This document shows positions 59,720 through 64,000 of a stretch of 64,000 nt of DNA, piece by piece. The first letter of the stretch is position 1, and each line of letters begins with the position of its first letter. The translations under genes and the position numbers were made by a program. The stretch is from Hygrophila difformis (taxonomy: Eukaryota > Streptophyta > Magnoliopsida > Lamiales > Acanthaceae): assembly GCA_030278955.1 (NCBI GenBank), contig JAOANR010000003.1, positions 28,721,227-28,785,226 of the forward strand, given 5' to 3'. The notes beneath the pieces are model-generated. The model was not told the origin of the DNA. It did no database searches and worked only from the letters and a program-made list of their open reading frames with translations.

Positions 59720-61490
59720 ATGTATAATCCTCCAAACCTCCCTAAGAAATCAGGTTATAGGTACATACCCATGCCCGAGGGAAGGATGGGGATTTATGAT
59801 CCACAGTCACCGGATAGCATTCCTACTCCTATTCCTGATGAGCATATTTATGAACATTGCAGACTCCGTACGAAAAATCTGAGACAGATGGATCCACCAC
59901 AGGGCTCAGGAGGTGCTTCAAAGTCTAAGGGACTTCTCTCTTATTTCAGAAAGAGTAAGTCCAAGAGTGCTGCTTCTTCGAGGCATACTACTGTACCCAC
60001 TGATGACCAGCAGGAGGTCAATCAGCCTGACCAGCCCGTTCAGCCTGAGCAGCCTGAGGCATCTGATCATTCACAGGCCCCCTCTAGAGCCTCTCGGGGG
60101 AAGGCACCTGCCACGAGTTCCACTTCCTCTCGACCTAGGAGAGGGAGATCTACTGCATTAGTTATTCAGGAGCCTGTTCCTGAGGCTGTGGGCGAGGAGG
60201 AAGATGATGTTGAGGTTGATCAGGAGGAGCAACCGGCAAGGGGGGGACAGAAGAGGCAAGATCCCAGAGCTTATGTCCCTGATCGGCTGTATGTCAAGGA
60301 GGGCATATTTGATGCCACCATATTCAGGAGTGCGATTTCACAAGAAAAGGATCATTGCAGATAGATGCTTCTCAGAGAGAGACTTACATCACCCCTTGCT
60401 TAGAGATGTTATCAGATCCAGGGGTTGGGACAGATTTGTGCGACACCCAGCTGGATCATACTCCTGGGAATTGACTAGGCTATTTTTAGCCAATGCTGAG
60501 GAGGAAGATTCATGGATATTTGGGGTCAGAGTGCCCATCACTCCACAGCACATCAACCAATTATTTGGAGTAGTGGATGTGCCCTATGGCAGAGACTTCT
60601 GGGAGCCCGTGATGCGAGTCGAGGACAGGGATGATTTTAAGAAAATGGTGTTAATGTCTATGTTTGAGGGCCAGGAGGACATCCTCACTTATGATGATGA
60701 TGACATGAGTAGGCTACATAGGCCTGATATGGATGCTCCTATGTACCAGCTCCTCATGTTTTATAGATCGAGATTAAGTCCTTCGACTCACACTTCTGGA
60801 CCCACTTCCCTGGACTTATATGTACCGTAATGCATCAAGATGGGGAGCCCGATCAATATGGGAGAGCTTGTACCACTTTAGCTGAGACAGACACCGGGGG
60901 TGTCTAAGAGGTCAGCCCTTATGTTCCCTAGTTTGATATGGCTTCTTTGTGCCCAAGCAGGGGTGAACATGGGGCAGTTTGATAGAGATTGGAGAATGAG
61001 CCCTCCGATTCCATTTGGGAAGAAGAACTTCAAGTTGCCTGGCATAAGATGCCAACATATGATACTTCCCAGAGAGTTGCATAGGCAGTCACCGCCTGCC
61101 CCATCAGGCAGCCATGAGCATTCTGAGGCTCATTCACAGTCCACCCGGGGTACACGAGGTGGTAGAGGCAGAGGTAGAGGGCGAGGCAGAGCTCAGCCAC
61201 ATCAGTCACAGCAGTCACAACAGTATCAGGGAGAGCCTGATTGGGCTAGGGCATTGCGGATTGAACAGCAGACAATGATGACCAACCAGCAAAATTGGAT
61301 GAACACCATGGATGAGCGGATGAGGTTGGTAGCTCAGAGGCAACATTTTTTGAGCGATCAGATTGCAAAGAATGCATGAGCCCAGGCCTACCACGCAGCC
61401 CGACCGGAGTACTTCATGTCCCAGAGTTTAGGACAGAGATATGTCGCTCCTCAGACACCTTCTGAGGACGATGATGATGAGGACTATGTA
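59720..61490 (+). pseudogene. Athila extra 3' ORF (plant-specific transposon protein), broken
   Basis: The first frame (59720-60364) has a Pro/Gln/Ser-rich acidic N-terminus with a basic KSKGLLSYFRKSKSKS patch. In a shifted frame near 60330-60830 comes a more conserved part, FSERDLHHPLLRDVIRSRGW and WIFGVRVPITPQHINQLFGV, resembling the conserved domain of Athila third ORFs annotated as putative plant transposon protein. Another frame continues from 60900 (LLCAQAGVNMGQFDRDWR) to an Arg/Gly-rich run (GGRGRGRGRGRA) and a Gln-rich end. Several breaks separate these parts and the ORF is cut at 61491 by an LTR. Its function is not established; no transmembrane or envelope feature was seen. Confidence 0.7.
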
Positions 61491-63451
61491 TGTAATACCC
61501 CAGATTTTTATCAACGTCCAAAGGAATAAAATTTATTCCGATCAATGTCGAAATATCTCCGAGAAGAAGAAAATAATTTATCACAATAAATTATTGCTTG
61601 GAAATGAAACGCCGATAGATTCAAAATTTAAAATGGAATAAAAGAGGGAAAGGAAGCCCGAAGACATTCCATGAATTGAGTCAAAATAATTGGAATTAAA
61701 TTCAAGAAGGAAAATAATTTTAATTCCAAGAACCCGTGAAGTCGGAAGAAACTTAATTACACAACTTATTGCACGGGAGTCAAAAGACGACGAATTGGAA
61801 GCCGACGAACCCGAGACCGACGAACTTAAGATTTCAAACATGAAATTCATTTGAGTCGAGATAAATTTAAGATAAGAATTTATGATCCGAGAATGACCCG
61901 AAAAATCGAGCCCGAAAACGTAGGAGGACAGAAGTCCGAAAGAGAGGAGAAAAGGCCCGACGGGATCACATGGCCAGTCCGGACGCACGGCCCAGACCAG
62001 GCCGCGCGCCCTCCGGGCGGTTTTTGGCTAGAAACCGCGCCAACCCCGCGCCACCAAGACAGCAGCTGCGGCATGACGCGTTTTGGCGATTTTCTTACCA
62101 TATTTTCATGTCCCGACTTTGGAAACTCAATCCCGGTTGATGGAAGGTGTATATGGTCGGTTTTGGAGGTCATATGGCTGATCATTTTCGAAACTCTAAC
62201 CCTAGCAACCCCAAAAACACTCTCCAACTCTCTATGTTCTTCCAACACCCGAAAACCACCAAGTTCGAACTTTCCGATCACTTTCCGGCGAAGAAAACCG
62301 ACGGAGGAGGCGTAGAACACAAGGTCTCTAGTACTCCAGACTTGGGTAAGTCATTTATAGATTTTCATTTAAGTTTTTGAACCCGAAAACTCGATCTAAC
62401 ATTGGATTTATTCTTCCGAGTTGAAATCGTGGCCAAAGTTGGAAGCTTGGCGTTGAGGAGACACGTTCGTAGTGGATTTGGACGAGCCAAGCGACCCGAG
62501 GATGACCAAACACCTCACCACTGTAAGTTAATGCTTACTTGGTTTTGGGTGACGTAAAATGCAACAAACATAGAGATTTAGTAACTCTAAAATCTGTCAA
62601 CACGAAAAACCCCCGGCGCAGCGATTTGGTGTGAATTTTTCGAACACTTAAAACTACTCAAACGGAAAAACGTAAAACATGAAAAACGTTCCTAAGACAT
62701 AGATCTAGTTTGTGTAAAATTTTCATAATTTTTCATTGCGTGTTGATATCCAAAAACGGCCGAGAACCAACCTGCCTTGAGATTCGAACTTGAAACTGTG
62801 ACAGATTTGAAATCGAACCAAAACCCCTATTTCGAGAGTTCAAACCGTAAAACTCAAAACTAGAATTTTAATCCTAACATATTAATCTATGTTTTGTAAA
62901 AATTTCAGACATTTTCGTCGATGTTTGCTATTTAAAATCGCATCAAACATAAACTGCCTTGATAAGACTTTTCGAAATCTGACTGTGAACATATCCGAAC
63001 TTGATGAGCATGTTTCTATATTTTTTTATTCCGATTTGATCTTTGCAATCTAAATAAAAGTTGTAGATAATCATATCTAGTATGTGCATATAAAATTTCA
63101 GAATTTTTGGAGTCCATTTGATATGTTAAAAAGTCAATTTTCTAAACTATGTCAAAACTGTAATCGGACAGTGAACTATTTTTGCAATGAACTCGATTTT
63201 TGACAAGTTTCCTCAACTTATTTCGAAAAAGTTAAAACACAAAAGTTGTCCGTTAGGGTGTTTTTGATATACTGTGAAAATATCAGAATTTTTGGACTTG
63301 AAATGAATTTTTGAATTAAAAAGGCGTAAACGGTGACGTCAAATGATTTTAAATCGAAGAGATTGTGAAATATCGAAACAAACGGTCGAGACCTTGAAAT
63401 ACGATATATCTATACTTTTGAAAAATCCCGTTAAACTAAATTAAAACATAC

Positions 63452-63709
63452 TTCCTCCGTTCCTTTTTAATTGTCACGGACCCACATTTCACGCAATCCA
63501 ATACACGTTTTTAATTTGTAATAACTCAAATTCCATACAAGTAAAAATTATGAAAATTTGATATTTAAAATCTATGCGATTAGACGAATCCAACAAGATC
63601 TCACTTGACTATATTTATCTTATATAATTGTATTAAAAAATCGAGTCAAAGTTACTCAATGAACAGTGACAAAAGTCAATCTGTGTCGATTAATAAGGAA
63701 CGGAGGAAG
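63452..63709. mobile_element. Stowaway-type MITE inside the LTR
   Basis: The 258-bp element has near-perfect inverted ends CTTCCTCCGTTCCTT and AAGGAACGGAGGAAG, flanked by TA at 63450-63451 and 63710-63711. The family signature GATTAGACGAATCCAACAAG occurs at about 63580. The cleaner ends suggest it is younger than the copy at 2022-2251. Confidence 0.92.
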
Positions 63710-63727
63710 TATGAGATACTTGGCTAT

Positions 63728-63946
63728 GTAGGGGGTGAGTGCTCGATAGAGTGCCCCTCTAGCTTTTCGCATCGTGCGTAGACGGACGAGTGTGACCTAT
63801 GTAGGGGTTGAGTGCTCGATGGAGTGCCCCTCTAGCTTTTCGCTTCGTGCCAAAACGGCCGAGAGTGACCGACGTAGGGGGGAAATGCTCAATAGAGCGC
63901 CCCCTAGCTTTTCGCTTCGTGCCAAAACGGCCGAGGGTGAATGTTA
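63728..63946 (+). repeat. 73-bp tandem repeats in the LTR
   Basis: Three units start GTAGGGG at 63728, 63801 and 63874, with shared cores GAGTGCTCGAT(A/G)GAGTGCCCC and CTAGCTTTTCGC(T/A)TCGTGC. The unit period is 73 bp. The gag-only LTRs have a different tandem repeat at the equivalent place (near 21964-22092), so this part of the LTR turns over fast. Confidence 0.85.
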
Positions 63947-64000
63947 TGAGAAACTGTGCCAAAACGGCCAATGAAATACTTGAAATACCGCCGGATCACC

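Larger units (their letters stand above)
50013..61490 (+). mobile_element. Athila-type Ty3/gypsy retrotransposon, decayed and interrupted
   Basis: Order: 5' LTR (50013-51998), tRNA-Asp primer-binding site, gag, protease, RT, RNase H, integrase (to about 57715), a 2-kb spacer, and an extra ORF (59720-61490). The gene order, priming site, QN-rich Gag and additional 3' ORF fit the Athila lineage. It inserted into the LINE at 50012. Its 3' LTR is not in the window because another LTR element entered at 61491. At least five frameshifts and several in-frame stops show it is inactive. Confidence 0.88.
61491..64000 (+). repeat. LTR of a gag-only-family element, plus orientation, cut by window edge
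   Basis: The sequence begins TGTAATACCCCAGATTTTT and follows the reverse complement of the LTR at 21291-24391 closely (CAACGTCCAA(A/G)GGAATAAA, GGAAGCCCGAAGACATTCC, AAGATTTCAAACATGAAATT), then more loosely. It contains a Stowaway MITE at 63452-63709. It is a more diverged, older member of the same family, inserted into the Athila ORF. The rest of this element lies to the right of the window. Confidence 0.85.

Noticed and set aside
59720..61379. Independent host gene downstream of the Athila integrase
   Set aside because: The ORF pieces have frameshifts and lie inside the Athila body between integrase and the expected 3' LTR, and the conserved part resembles the third ORF of Athila elements.

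Overview
The window is plant nuclear DNA. Its three host genes have many introns and plant-type protein sequences, and almost everything else is plant transposable elements: Cassandra, Stowaway, hAT, Helitron, L1-type LINE, Athila and gag-only LTR elements. A eudicot is likely, but I cannot name the genus.

Host genes. (1) Positions 3-9617, minus strand: the first 13 coding exons (691 codons) of a SEC24 COPII cargo adaptor that runs off the left edge. (2) 15141-17361, plus strand: a complete six-exon mitochondrial phosphate carrier (PHT3/MPT family, 358 aa). (3) 36382-41066, minus strand: a complete 14-exon bacterial-type poly(A) polymerase/tRNA nucleotidyltransferase family gene (521 aa) with one GC-AG intron. 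They serve secretion, mitochondrial phosphate import and probably organellar RNA 3'-end metabolism, and do not form a pathway. The carrier and polymerase genes appear to keep an Arabidopsis-like neighbourhood (At3g48850/At3g48830), now separated by about 18 kb of transposons.

Mobile DNA, left to right. SEC24 introns hold a Stowaway MITE (2022-2251) and an hAT element with a perfect 8-bp target duplication (7379-8186). The intergenic region has a 1.75-kb long-armed foldback element with a tRNA-derived SINE in its loop (11815-13560). Next is a three-layer nest: a Stowaway (13832-14705) split by a Cassandra solo LTR carrying 5S rRNA-like sequence (13837-14119) and by another MITE (14226-14547). 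From 17780 to 35513 lie three minus-strand Helitron copies with decayed Pif1-type helicase. The first is split by a very young gag-only LTR retrotransposon with two nearly identical 3.1-kb LTRs (21291-29587).

Right third. A decayed LINE (about 43723-50012) was split by a minus-strand Athila-derived non-autonomous LTR element (44113-47274). It is cut at 50013 by an Athila element whose LTR, gag, protease, RT, RNase H, integrase and extra ORF can all be traced but are broken. At 61491 that Athila is in turn interrupted by an LTR of the same family as the gag-only element, and this LTR carries its own Stowaway (63452-63709).

I found no CRISPR, operon or microbial defence system. The most noteworthy items are the well-delimited gag-only retrotransposon, the Helitron series with a duplicated helicase region, the nested insertions whose order can be read, and a shared tandem dyad-repeat design in the LTRs.
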